From the NCBI RefSeq assembly GCF_000974765.1, contig NZ_BBWU01000009.1, forward strand, positions 1-40,167: a stretch of DNA of 40,167 nucleotides, given 5' to 3'. A program made the position numbers and the translations under genes. The stretch's first letter is position 1; every line of letters begins with the position of its first letter. Positions 24,819-34,586 of this stretch are shown piece after piece. The notes under the pieces were generated by a model. The model did no database searches. It had not been told where the DNA came from and saw only the letters and a program-made list of their open reading frames with translations. The stretch comes from Sphingomonas changbaiensis NBRC 104936. GTDB taxonomy: Bacteria > Pseudomonadota > Alphaproteobacteria > Sphingomonadales > Sphingomonadaceae.

Positions 24819-27236
24819 ATGACGCGTCTTCGTTTCGTTCTGATGCTCGGCACCGCGCTGCCGGCCGCCTGTTTCACCACATCCGCCATTGCGGCCGATG
24901 ATGTCGTCGCTGCCGCCGACGCGGTCGATGCCGGCGACGGCAGCGGCCTTGGCGAAATCGTGGTGACCGCAACCAAGCGCGAAACCGACCTGCAGCAGAC
25001 GCCGATCGCGATCTCTGTGGTCAACTCGCAGCTCATCAAGGACCGGCACGTCCAGAGCCTCTACGATCTGGCCGATGGCGGCGTACCCAGCTTGCGCGTC
25101 GCGACCTTCGAGGCGCGCCAGTCGGCACTGACGATCGGCATCCGCGGCATCGTGCCGTTCGACGCCAACCAGACCGCACGCGACCAAGGCGTGGGCGTCT
25201 ATGTCGACGGCGTCTATCTGGGCCGCCAGCAGGGCCTGAATGCTGCGCTGTTCGACGTGGAGCGGATCGAGGTGCTGCGCGGGCCGCAAGGGACTTTGTT
25301 CGGCCGCAATACGGAAGGCGGCGCGCTCAGCATCGTGACGAAGGCGCCCACCGGCGAGTTCGGTGGGCGGGTCAGCGCGGGCGTCGGAAACTACGGGAGC
25401 TACAACGGCGAGGCGCACATCGACTTCCCGGCCTTCGCCAACCTGGCGGTGAAGCTGGACGGCGTGATGCAGCACCAGGGCGCCACCACCAAAAACCCGC
25501 TCGCCGGCCAGAAAGGCTGGAACTATTTCAACCGCGTCGGCGGCCGCGCTGCGGTCCGGTGGACGCCGTTCGACGGCTTCACGGCAGACCTGTCTTATGA
25601 CCGGTCGAAGGACGAGAACACGCCCTTCTACAGCCAGCTGGTGAACTACAATCCGCTCGGCCGCACGGTCGGCGTCTATGACGCGAACGGCAAGCTCGTT
25701 GCGCCTCCGGGCGGCACCTGCACGCCGGCCTGCATCGCGCCGCTTTCGCCGCTGGTGGTCGTCAGCGGCGACAACCGGATGAAGGTCGCCGACATCGGCG
25801 TGCCGCAGCAGCCGAGCGTGGATCGCACGAGCGGCTTCACCGGCATTCTGAAGTACGAACCGACGCCGGACCTCGAGCTCCGGTCGATCACCGCGTGGCG
25901 CAAGGTCAGCACGCACCAATGGGATAACTCAGGCGGCGCGCACCGCACCATCTTCGCGCCGAACACGAATTTCAGCCGCTACAGCCTGTCGGAGCTGTTT
26001 CAGAACCAGTTCAGCCAGGAGCTCCAGGCGGTCGGCAGCTTTCCGCAGCTCGATTACGTCGTGGGTGCCTATTATTTCAAGGAACACGCGTCCGAGGCCG
26101 CGGCCACGCCCAGCAGCAACCGCTGGAACGCGGACGCCACCGGATACACCGTCAACAGTCCGATCGTTTTCGGCCCGATCACGTCCGGCAACCAGGGCTG
26201 GGATCGCAGCTCCTGGTTCGTCCAGCGCGACAGTCGCGCCGAAGCGACGAGCTATGCCGTCTTCGGCCAGTTCACCTTCACGCCCGCCCGCTTCGATATC
26301 TTCCACCTGACCGCAGGCGCCCGCTACACGCACGACAAGCGCGACGGCCTGCTCTTCGTCGTCCAGAACAAGCCGACGAACTACGGCTTCCACTTCTCCG
26401 CCAACCGGGTCGACCCACTGGTGACCGCCGCGATCGACGTGACGCCGGATGTGCACCTCTACGCCAAATACGCGACCGGCTACCGGGCGGGGGGCGCCAA
26501 CGACCGGTCGCAGACGTTCAATGCGTTCGGTCCGGAGTCGGTCAGGTCCTATGAAGCGGGCGCGAAGCTCGACCTGTTCGACCGGCGCGTGCGCCTGAAC
26601 CTTGCCGGCTACATCATGGACCGCAAGGGCACGCAGACCGACTTCGACAATGTCGACACACGGCCGACATTGCCGGACGGATCGCCGAACCCGACGTTCA
26701 ACCTGCACACGGAAGAGACGCGCAACGCGCCGGGCATTTCGAGGATCAGGGGCGTCGAGGCGGACCTGACCGTGCAGCCGGTGGACAATCTGACGATGGG
26801 CGCATCCTACGCCTACACCTATACGCGGGTGCCGCCGACGCCGAACCCGTTCCTGAACAACGCGCCGTTCCAGGTCTATACAGTCTTCACGCCGCGCAAC
26901 GCGGCCTCGGGCTTCATCGACTATGAGGTTCCGGTCGCGGGGAACGGCGCCAGGCTTCGCTTCCACCTCGACGCCAATTATGCCGATCCTCAGTACAGCT
27001 TCCAGTCGGAGCCGGTGAAGACCGACTCCAGCTTCATCGTGAACGGCCGCATCGCGCTGGCGGACATCCCTGTGAACGGCAGCGGGACGACAGCCACGCT
27101 CTCGGTCTGGACCCGCAACCTGTTCAACGAGACGCACATCTATCGCCGGTCCGCAGCCAACGCCGCGATCCTTGGCGACTATGCCAACTTCAACCCGCCC
27201 CGGACGTTCGGCGGCGAGGTGGCGATCAGGTTTTGA
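24819..27236 (+). CDS. TonB-dependent outer-membrane receptor
   Basis: 805 residues. A signal peptide covers about 1-26 (cleavage near AIAADD). The TonB box region is GEIVVTATKRETDLQQTPIA, then the plug (about 45-170, with VYVDGVYLGRQQG and VLRGPQGTLFGRNTEGGAL) and a 22-strand barrel that ends in a terminal Phe (VAIRF). It takes up a scarce ligand (siderophore, vitamin or oligomer) using TonB energy. The ligand is unknown and no substrate-specific gene is beside it. The ATG at 24819 follows AAAAGGG. It stands alone between mutM and a repeat. Confidence 0.94.
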   Translation: MTRLRFVLMLGTALPAACFTTSAIAADDVVAAADAVDAGDGSGLGEIVVTATKRETDLQQTPIAISVVNSQLIKDRHVQSLYDLADGGVPSLRVATFEARQSALTIGIRGIVPFDANQTARDQGVGVYVDGVYLGRQQGLNAALFDVERIEVLRGPQGTLFGRNTEGGALSIVTKAPTGEFGGRVSAGVGNYGSYNGEAHIDFPAFANLAVKLDGVMQHQGATTKNPLAGQKGWNYFNRVGGRAAVRWTPFDGFTADLSYDRSKDENTPFYSQLVNYNPLGRTVGVYDANGKLVAPPGGTCTPACIAPLSPLVVVSGDNRMKVADIGVPQQPSVDRTSGFTGILKYEPTPDLELRSITAWRKVSTHQWDNSGGAHRTIFAPNTNFSRYSLSELFQNQFSQELQAVGSFPQLDYVVGAYYFKEHASEAAATPSSNRWNADATGYTVNSPIVFGPITSGNQGWDRSSWFVQRDSRAEATSYAVFGQFTFTPARFDIFHLTAGARYTHDKRDGLLFVVQNKPTNYGFHFSANRVDPLVTAAIDVTPDVHLYAKYATGYRAGGANDRSQTFNAFGPESVRSYEAGAKLDLFDRRVRLNLAGYIMDRKGTQTDFDNVDTRPTLPDGSPNPTFNLHTEETRNAPGISRIRGVEADLTVQPVDNLTMGASYAYTYTRVPPTPNPFLNNAPFQVYTVFTPRNAASGFIDYEVPVAGNGARLRFHLDANYADPQYSFQSEPVKTDSSFIVNGRIALADIPVNGSGTTATLSVWTRNLFNETHIYRRSAANAAILGDYANFNPPRTFGGEVAIRF

Positions 27237-27245
27237 TGCAGAATT

Positions 27246-27384
27246 CCCTCTCCCGCGAGCGGGAGAGGGCGACTCGCGCCGGCGGGCGCGAGCGGGGTGA
27301 GGGTACTGTGGTAAAGGTTATCGGGCCCTCACCCTCCCACCGCTTCGCGGCGGGCCCCTCCCTCTCCCGCAAGCGGGAGAGGGG
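27246..27384. repeat. Composite inverted repeat between convergent genes (C/T-arm family, subtype 2)
   Basis: The left arm CCCTCTCCCGCGAGCGGGAG (27246-27269) mirrors the right arm CCCTCTCCCGCAAGCGGGAG (27360-27383). The inner module is GCGACTCGCGCCGGCGGGCG, then CGAGCGGGGTGAGGG, as at 17221. It fills the space between the receptor gene and parE, which converge, and may stop transcription both ways. Confidence 0.88.
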
Positions 27385-27389
27385 TTAGA

Positions 27390-29369
<1,980 letters not shown>

Positions 29370-29465
29370 GGCCAAGAGCTATAGAAGCGGGAAGGGCAGG
29401 GGCGGAACCGTCAAAATTCATCACGGCCGCGGCACAGGGTGAAAATCAGCTTAAGCCGACGGCCC

Positions 29466-29936
29466 CTAGGCGGAAAGGCGTCGCATAGGGACGACATTCT
29501 CGAGTGCGCGCAAACGCTCGGCGAGGGCGCGGTTGCACGCTTCGTAGGCGGGCACGAAATCGCGCTCGATCTGCTCCTCGGTCCAGCGCCAGGGGATGAG
29601 TCCGGACAGCGTTTCGCTGTGGAACAGACGGGTGCCGCCTGCTTCGGGAACGAACTCGAACAGATGATCGCCGGTGAACAGCAGCGGCACATGCCCGCGC
29701 CACGCAAGCACGTGGGCCGGTTCGGCGCGGGTGATGGTGACCGTCTGGCGGATGGTCGCGCCAGGCTTGGCGGGATTCAGGAACCGCATTGCGACTCTGG
29801 CGCCGATGCGCGCTTCGCCGCTGGCGTCCAGGTTCAGCGGATTCCAGTCGCGATAATGCGCGAAATCGGCGAGCACGGTCCAGACACGTTCCGGCGCATG
29901 CGGCAGATGGATCGACGTCAGGACGCGCTTGGCCAT
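29466..29936 (-). CDS. SRPBCC-fold protein
   Basis: 156 residues. The START/Bet v1-like fold is suggested by the opening SIHLPHAPERVWTVLADFAH, then the W-x-P motif (YRDWNPLNLDASG), a beta-rich middle (VTITRAEPAHVLAWRG) and a long C-terminal helix with FVPAYEACNRALAERL. These proteins bind hydrophobic ligands; many have no known role. The ATG at 29936 is used. It is about 100 bp upstream of parE in the same direction. Confidence 0.87.
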   Translation of the reverse strand: MAKRVLTSIHLPHAPERVWTVLADFAHYRDWNPLNLDASGEARIGARVAMRFLNPAKPGATIRQTVTITRAEPAHVLAWRGHVPLLFTGDHLFEFVPEAGGTRLFHSETLSGLIPWRWTEEQIERDFVPAYEACNRALAERLRALENVVPMRRLSA

Positions 29937-30052
29937 GATCCGATCAATGCCCGCGCCGCGCTGCCGTCAAGCAGCGCGGCGCGGGTGATCGACGAGCGGG
30001 CCAGAACGGTCGACCGGCGTGGTCTCTCTCGCGCCGGCCCGCGCTTAGCAGA

Positions 30053-30724
30053 TCAGGCGAGCACTGCCGTCCGGCGGCGGCGCGCGGCTGCGCCGATCAG
30101 GCCAAAGCCGCCGATCATCAGCGCCCAGGTCGCCGGCTCCGGAACCGCCGTGATCGTGAACGTGCCGGATCCGGTCGCGGCGCCCAGCGTGTAGGTGCCG
30201 GTAAAGGTCCCGCCGTTGGGCGACCAGTAGGCGGCCGCGTCGTTGATCGCCTGCTGCTGCTGGGCGACGGTGCAGCCCGTGCAATAAGCAGCGAACGAAT
30301 TGCCGGAGCCGCGCCCGACAATGGCGTCCACCAGCTGCGTGTTCGGACCGGAGGTGATGAACACGTCATCGCCCGTCCCGAGCATGCCGTCGGAGCCCTT
30401 CAGCACGCCCTGATAATCGTTGGAATAATTATAGGCGCCTGCGGCGTAGCTGAAACCGAGCGCATCGTCCGGGTCGCTCGACGCCATCGTGAGCATCAGC
30501 TGCGAGATCGAGATCTGTTGATCGTCGCCGGTGATCCGAAGGCTGAAATGCATCCGGTTGCCAAGCTCGTTGGCGAAGGCGGCGCCGAATTTGGTGCCCG
30601 GGTCGGCGAAGCCCTTCCAGCTCGGGAAACCAGTGACGATGCCCTGGGAGGCGCCGACGACCGATTGGGCATGGAAATAGGTCGGCGCGTTCGGGTCACC
30701 AAAGGAGGTGTAGCCGTGGTACAT
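30053..30724 (-). CDS. PEPxxWA-CTERM sorting domain protein, 5' end damaged
   Basis: From the first in-frame ATG at 30724 there are 223 codons, but the same frame stays open and protein-like up to 30847. The upstream codons read ASSAQAITITVTPTLAPNG, which looks like the end of a signal peptide (cleavage after AQA) followed by the mature start. Above that comes a TAA at 30848-30850 and no ATG, GTG or TTG in frame. So the start codon and most of the signal peptide are missing. The C terminus is intact: PEPATWALMIGGFG, a hydrophobic helix and RRRR. The body is Gly, Asn and Ser rich with an odd QQQQ. It is either a decayed gene or a frameshift in the read; the body itself has no internal stop. 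Confidence 0.7.
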   Translation of the reverse strand: MYHGYTSFGDPNAPTYFHAQSVVGASQGIVTGFPSWKGFADPGTKFGAAFANELGNRMHFSLRITGDDQQISISQLMLTMASSDPDDALGFSYAAGAYNYSNDYQGVLKGSDGMLGTGDDVFITSGPNTQLVDAIVGRGSGNSFAAYCTGCTVAQQQQAINDAAAYWSPNGGTFTGTYTLGAATGSGTFTITAVPEPATWALMIGGFGLIGAAARRRRTAVLA

Positions 30725-30869
30725 GGCCTGGACCGCATTCGAGACCCAGCCTGCATAGGATGGAGAGCCGAAACCGTTCGGCGCCAGGGTCGGCGTGACG
30801 GTGATGGTGATGGCCTGGGCAGAGGACGCGCCGAATTTATAACCTGTTTAGTGTTTTGTCACGAAGGAG

Positions 30870-30930
30870 TTGCCGCCGTTCCGGATCGAACCGGCGGCAA
30901 AGCGCTCCCGCAGGGGGCGGACGGGAGCGC
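30870..30930 (-). terminator. Two tandem hairpins after the OsmC gene
   Basis: TTGCCGCCG (30870-30878) pairs with CGGCGGCAA (30892-30900), and GCGCTCCCG (30902-30910) pairs with CGGGAGCGC (30922-30930). Both stems are perfect 9-mers. They lie 23-83 bp after the stop of the minus-strand OsmC gene and probably end that transcript before the damaged PEPxxWA-CTERM gene. Confidence 0.65.
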
Positions 30931-30953
30931 TCCGCGTCTGCGGCGGTGCCGCG

Positions 30954-31517
30954 TCAGCCGACGATCAGCCTGCCGTTCATCTTCACCGGCCGGCTGATGT
31001 TGAAGTAATTGGGGCTGGTCGCCATCACCGTTTCATGGATTTCGGCGAATTGCTCCGGCGTGCCATTGCCCTTAATCCGCACGTCATAGTCGATGCCGCG
31101 ATAGCCGGGCGGGACGGCGTCGCTGAGGCCGAGGAAGCCGCGCAGGTCGAGCTCGCCGCGCGTCTCGATCTCCAGCGATTCAAGCTCGATGCCGCGCAAC
31201 GCCGCGCCCGCGACATAGCCGACCGCCATGCAGGCGTTCACCGCCGACATCAGCAGCTCCTGCGGGTTGGGCGCGCTGTTCGTGCCGAGCAACTCCTCCG
31301 GCTCGTCGGCAACGATGCGGAAGCTGCGCTCGACCCGCTCGCCGCCGATCACATAGCTGTCCACGACCGACTCGCTGCGCGTCTGGCCCAGCCAGCGCGT
31401 GGTGACGTTGAAGGCCACCTTGGCCTTGGCAGGATCGGCGCCGATCGCGTCGACCACCTCGCCCAGGGCGGTGAGGTCGATGTCGTTCACGCGGGTTTTC
31501 TTGACGGTATCCAACAT
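30954..31517 (-). CDS. OsmC family protein
   Basis: 187 residues of the OsmC/Ohr fold. Members reduce organic hydroperoxides using a reactive Cys pair. The centre reads PNPQELLMSAVNACMAVGYV, which matches the OsmC pattern around the first conserved Cys (C of NAC). The second Cys of the Ohr/OsmC redox pair is not evident, since the other expected helix lacks it, so peroxide reduction is uncertain. The ATG at 31517 is preceded by AAGGAGAAGACCC, a strong site. It is the third gene of a run with the small ORF and the di-iron protein, 36 bp after the latter. Confidence 0.85.
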   Translation of the reverse strand: MLDTVKKTRVNDIDLTALGEVVDAIGADPAKAKVAFNVTTRWLGQTRSESVVDSYVIGGERVERSFRIVADEPEELLGTNSAPNPQELLMSAVNACMAVGYVAGAALRGIELESLEIETRGELDLRGFLGLSDAVPPGYRGIDYDVRIKGNGTPEQFAEIHETVMATSPNYFNISRPVKMNGRLIVG

Positions 31518-31553
31518 GGGTCTTCTCCTTCTCTCTCTTGGTGATGCTAGGGA

Positions 31554-32459
31554 TCAGGCGAACTGGGGCGCGACGGCGTCGATGCGGGCGCGGGCAGTCG
31601 GCGAAATCCGCTCCAGCGTGTCGACAAACTGCGGGTGGACCATGCCGGAGCCCAGATAGGTCCACCGCGCCGCCTGGTGCTGCTGGGCAAGCAGCGCCGC
31701 CCGGTTCGGGAGCGAGCGTCCGACCGCACGCTCGAAGGTCTGGAGATTGAGCTCCGCCTGCTGGGCGAGGCCGCCGTCGAGGAAGGCGCCGATCTCCAGA
31801 TATTCGTTCGCGGCGGCGACGATCTCAATCTCGCTGCGACCATCGGCAAGCGCCAGCACGATCAGCGTGTCGATCTTCGCGTGCTGTGCTTCCTCCATCC
31901 AGTGGTGGCGGAGCAGGCTTTTGAACAGCGGGTCGAGGCTGCCATCATCGCGGACGCTGTCCAGATAATGGCCCTGCGTCATCCACTCGATCTGGAGGAT
32001 GGCGAGCGCGACCGCCAGCGGGTCGTGGCGCAGAACCTCCGCCGCAATCGCCTCGGCCGGTCCGATGACTTCGCATGGCGTTCCGAAGCCGGCGGCAAAT
32101 GCATCGCGGAAGCGCCGGAACAGCTGGATGTGCTTGGCCTCTTCGCCGGCGAACTGGAGCAGGGCGCGGACGCGGTAATCGTCGGTGTTGAGCAGCGGCC
32201 GCGCGTGGTCGAGCAGGAACGGCAGAATGAACTCCTCGATCAGCCCGAACAGCGACAGATATTGGTGGCCGCCGATCTGGTTGAGGACGCGTCGTTCGTC
32301 CGGCTCCAGGCCCGGCGCCGCCCTGGTGCGGGCCAGCGCTTCGGGCATGAAGTGCGCGGCGAAATCGAGCCGCTGGTTCGGCCCGAACACGTCGTCGAGC
32401 CGCCAGCCGGCGCGCTCTGACGTGGACAAGACTGCTTCGTAGCTGAAATCCTTGTACAT
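31554..32459 (-). CDS. AurF-like di-iron protein (ferritin-like helical fold)
   Basis: 301 residues, largely helical. Candidate iron ligands, by position: E75 or E76 (GLIEEF), E107 and H110 (AGEEAKH), E158 (QIEWM), and H186, E190 and H193 (HHWMEEAQH). The last set, H-x3-E-x2-H, and the spacings of about 32 between ligand helices match the pattern I recall for the N-oxygenase AurF, where a third His extends the usual ferritin-like set. That suggests an O2-using di-iron enzyme; no substrate is indicated. The ATG at 32459 is preceded by GGAGACATGAA. It lies 22 bp after the 37-codon gene and 36 bp before the OsmC gene, so the three are probably one operon. Confidence 0.72.
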   Translation of the reverse strand: MYKDFSYEAVLSTSERAGWRLDDVFGPNQRLDFAAHFMPEALARTRAAPGLEPDERRVLNQIGGHQYLSLFGLIEEFILPFLLDHARPLLNTDDYRVRALLQFAGEEAKHIQLFRRFRDAFAAGFGTPCEVIGPAEAIAAEVLRHDPLAVALAILQIEWMTQGHYLDSVRDDGSLDPLFKSLLRHHWMEEAQHAKIDTLIVLALADGRSEIEIVAAANEYLEIGAFLDGGLAQQAELNLQTFERAVGRSLPNRAALLAQQHQAARWTYLGSGMVHPQFVDTLERISPTARARIDAVAPQFA

Positions 32460-32481
32460 TTCATGTCTCCGATGCTGATGA

Positions 32482-32595
32482 TCAGAAGCCGCCGAACGGC
32501 GTCACCGCGACGATGACGGCCGTGGAGCTGCAGACGAAGGTGCAGAAGCTCACGATCAGGAGCTTCATGGTTTCGGGCGAAAACTTGATAAGCAT
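32482..32595 (-). CDS. 37-residue small membrane or precursor peptide upstream of the di-iron gene
   Basis: A short gene not seen in long-frame lists. The ATG at 32595 has GGAG 6 bases upstream (32602-32605), better placed than for the in-frame ATG at 32607 that would add 4 residues. The peptide starts MLIKFSPETMK, has one hydrophobic run with two Cys (C18, C22), and ends VTPFGGF. Codons end in G or C in all but about 4 positions, the bias of a real gene in this genome. The stop is 22 bp before the di-iron gene start. It could be a small membrane protein or a peptide substrate; I recognise no family. Confidence 0.6.
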   Translation of the reverse strand: MLIKFSPETMKLLIVSFCTFVCSSTAVIVAVTPFGGF

Positions 32596-32723
32596 TAGGA
32601 ACTCCATGGTTGGGCAAAGACCGGGTATTCCGCGTCAGGGGTGAAACGCGGTTGCGAACCTGAGATTTGCTTGACCCGGACTTGGGATACTGCGTTTCGG
32701 CGGTTGCCAGAATGACCGGCTTG

Positions 32724-32748
32724 CCGGATGATTTGACCGAATCACCGG
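32724..32748. promoter_or_regulatory. Candidate operator: near-palindrome ahead of the AraC-hydrolase gene
   Basis: CCGG, then ATGATTTGACCGAATCA, then CCGG. The centre TGATTTGACCGAATCA (32729-32744) reads nearly the same on both strands, with TGATT/AATCA arms. It lies 20-45 bp before the ATG at 32769, within the shared divergent region 32608-32768. A site for autoregulation is a guess from position; I cannot pick out -35 and -10 boxes with confidence. Confidence 0.3.
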
Positions 32749-32768
32749 AACAAGGGCCCGGAGCGGCC

Positions 32769-34586
32769 ATGGACGTGCTTTCGGACATCCTGTCGTCGAT
32801 GCGGCTGACCGGCGGCGTCGTGATCGATGCGGAGATGGCGGGCGCCTGGTCGATCGCGTCGCAATTCACGCCCGAACATTGCGCCGCCTTCTTCCCCGTT
32901 CCGGCGCACGTGATTGGCTATCATTATGTCCGATCGGGCCGCGTCTGGGTGGAAGCGCCGGGTGCGGCCCCGGTCGAGGCGGGGCCGGGCTGCATCATCA
33001 TCATCCCGCGCAATGAGCGGCACGTGATCTACAGCGTGCCGGGCCTGAAGGCAGTCGAGGCCGTCGACCTGATCCAGCCGGGGCATGATGGCGTCGCCGC
33101 CCGCATCGAGATCGCGGGCGAGGGCGCCGAAACGCAGCTTTATTGCGGATTCCTGGGAAGCACCTCGCCCGAGAACGCGTTGCTGCAGAGCCTGCCGAGC
33201 CTGTTGCTGATCCAGGCTGACGCGGGCGCAGGCGGGGATTGGCTGGAAAGCTCGCTGCGGTTCGCGGCGGAGGGGTTGTCGACCGCTCCGCCGGGCGTGA
33301 TTGCCCGGTTGAGCGAACTGCTGTTCGGGGAGGCGGTACGCCGCTACATTGACGCGCTGCCGCAGGGACAGGGCGGCTGGCTGGCGGGGCTGCGGGACCC
33401 GGTGGTCGCCCGCACGCTGGGAATCATCCACAGCCGCTACTGCGAAGCGCTCGACATGAGCTCCCTTGCGCGCGAGGTCGGCCTGTCCCGTTCCGCGCTG
33501 GCCGACCGGTTCACGGCGCTGATCGGCGAGCCGCCGATGCGCTACTGCGCGCGCTGGCGCATGCGGATTGCCGCCAACATGCTGCGGGACGGGCGGCAGA
33601 GCAGCGGCAATGTCGGCTATGAAGTCGGCTTCAACTCGGAAGCGGCGTTCACGCGTGCATTCAAGCGCGAATATGGCGAGCCGCCCGCGGTGTGGCGGCG
33701 GCGAATGGCGGCGGCCTTCGCAGGCGCGGCTGCAAAGGCGGCGCTGCCGGACGCGAGGGCGAGCGAGCGCATCGCCTTTTGCACGTCTGCCGACGGCGCG
33801 CGGATCGGCTATTCGGAGATCGGCGAGGGCTTTCCGTTGCTGCAGCCGGCCGTGTGGTTCCACCATGTCGAGCTGGATTGGGACACGGCCGCCTGGGCGC
33901 ACTGGATGGCAGCAGTGGTGCAGGGGCACCGTCTGATCCGAAGCGACCTGCGCGGCGTCGGGCTATCCGACCCGCAGCCGCCGCGCTGGACGTTCGAGGC
34001 GCTGGTCGAGGATTTCGAGGCGGTGGTCGACGCGTCAGGCGTGGAGCTGTTCGACCTGATCGGCCTGTCGCATGGCGCGCTTGTCGCGCTGGCTTATGCG
34101 GCGCGGCATCCGGAACGGGTGCGCAAGATGCTGCTCTATGGCGGTTATGCGGCCGGCTTCGGCGTGCGCGGCGATCAGGACGAGATCAAGCGGAGGAACA
34201 CGCTGCTGCGGATGGGGCAGATCTATCGCGACGGCGACCGCGAAGTGTTCGGACGGATGCTGGGCGCGCTGTACTGGCCCGGCGCACGCGACCAGGTGAT
34301 CGAGTGGCTGAACGAGCGGCTGGTGACGATCATGGGCCTGAACGAGTCGCTGCAGGACGTCTTCCGCAGCGTCGACATCCGCGATGAACTCGGCGGGATC
34401 ACCGCGGAGACTTTGGTCGCGCACAGCCGCGGCGACCGGATCATCCCGCACGCTTGTTCAGAGGACGTCGCCGCCCGGATCGCCGGCGCGCGGATGATAT
34501 CGGTCGACAGCCAGAACCATATGCCGCTCGCGGACGAGCCAGCCTGGACCGGCTTCGCCCGCGAACTGCGCGCGTTCCTGGTTTAG
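32769..34586 (+). CDS. Cupin/AraC regulator fused to an alpha/beta hydrolase
   Basis: 605 residues with three parts. Residues 1-200 form a cupin-like ligand domain of the type at the front of AraC regulators (FFPVPAHVIGYHYVRSGRVW, IIIIPRNERHVIYS). Residues 210-311 form the AraC DNA-binding domain, with two helix-turn-helices (MSSLAREVGLSRSALADRF and SSGNVGYEVGFNSEAAFTRA). After an Ala-rich linker, residues 334-605 form a complete alpha/beta hydrolase: nucleophile S434 (GLSHG), D556 (GDRIIP) and H584 (QNHMPL). The ATG at 32769 has GGAG upstream; earlier starts at 32712 and 32667 are possible. It diverges from the small-peptide, di-iron and OsmC genes and probably controls them. Confidence 0.88.
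   Translation: MDVLSDILSSMRLTGGVVIDAEMAGAWSIASQFTPEHCAAFFPVPAHVIGYHYVRSGRVWVEAPGAAPVEAGPGCIIIIPRNERHVIYSVPGLKAVEAVDLIQPGHDGVAARIEIAGEGAETQLYCGFLGSTSPENALLQSLPSLLLIQADAGAGGDWLESSLRFAAEGLSTAPPGVIARLSELLFGEAVRRYIDALPQGQGGWLAGLRDPVVARTLGIIHSRYCEALDMSSLAREVGLSRSALADRFTALIGEPPMRYCARWRMRIAANMLRDGRQSSGNVGYEVGFNSEAAFTRAFKREYGEPPAVWRRRMAAAFAGAAAKAALPDARASERIAFCTSADGARIGYSEIGEGFPLLQPAVWFHHVELDWDTAAWAHWMAAVVQGHRLIRSDLRGVGLSDPQPPRWTFEALVEDFEAVVDASGVELFDLIGLSHGALVALAYAARHPERVRKMLLYGGYAAGFGVRGDQDEIKRRNTLLRMGQIYRDGDREVFGRMLGALYWPGARDQVIEWLNERLVTIMGLNESLQDVFRSVDIRDELGGITAETLVAHSRGDRIIPHACSEDVAARIAGARMISVDSQNHMPLADEPAWTGFARELRAFLV

Noticed and set aside
30870-30930. Tandem hairpins considered as a riboswitch for the downstream PEPxxWA-CTERM gene
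   Set aside because: Simple perfect stems directly after a stop codon fit transcript termination better, and I see no conserved aptamer pattern.
32482-32595. Firm call of the 37-residue peptide as a RiPP precursor
   Set aside because: Two Cys and a GGF end next to a di-iron enzyme are suggestive, but there is no typical leader/core split, peptidase, exporter or known maturation family beside it.
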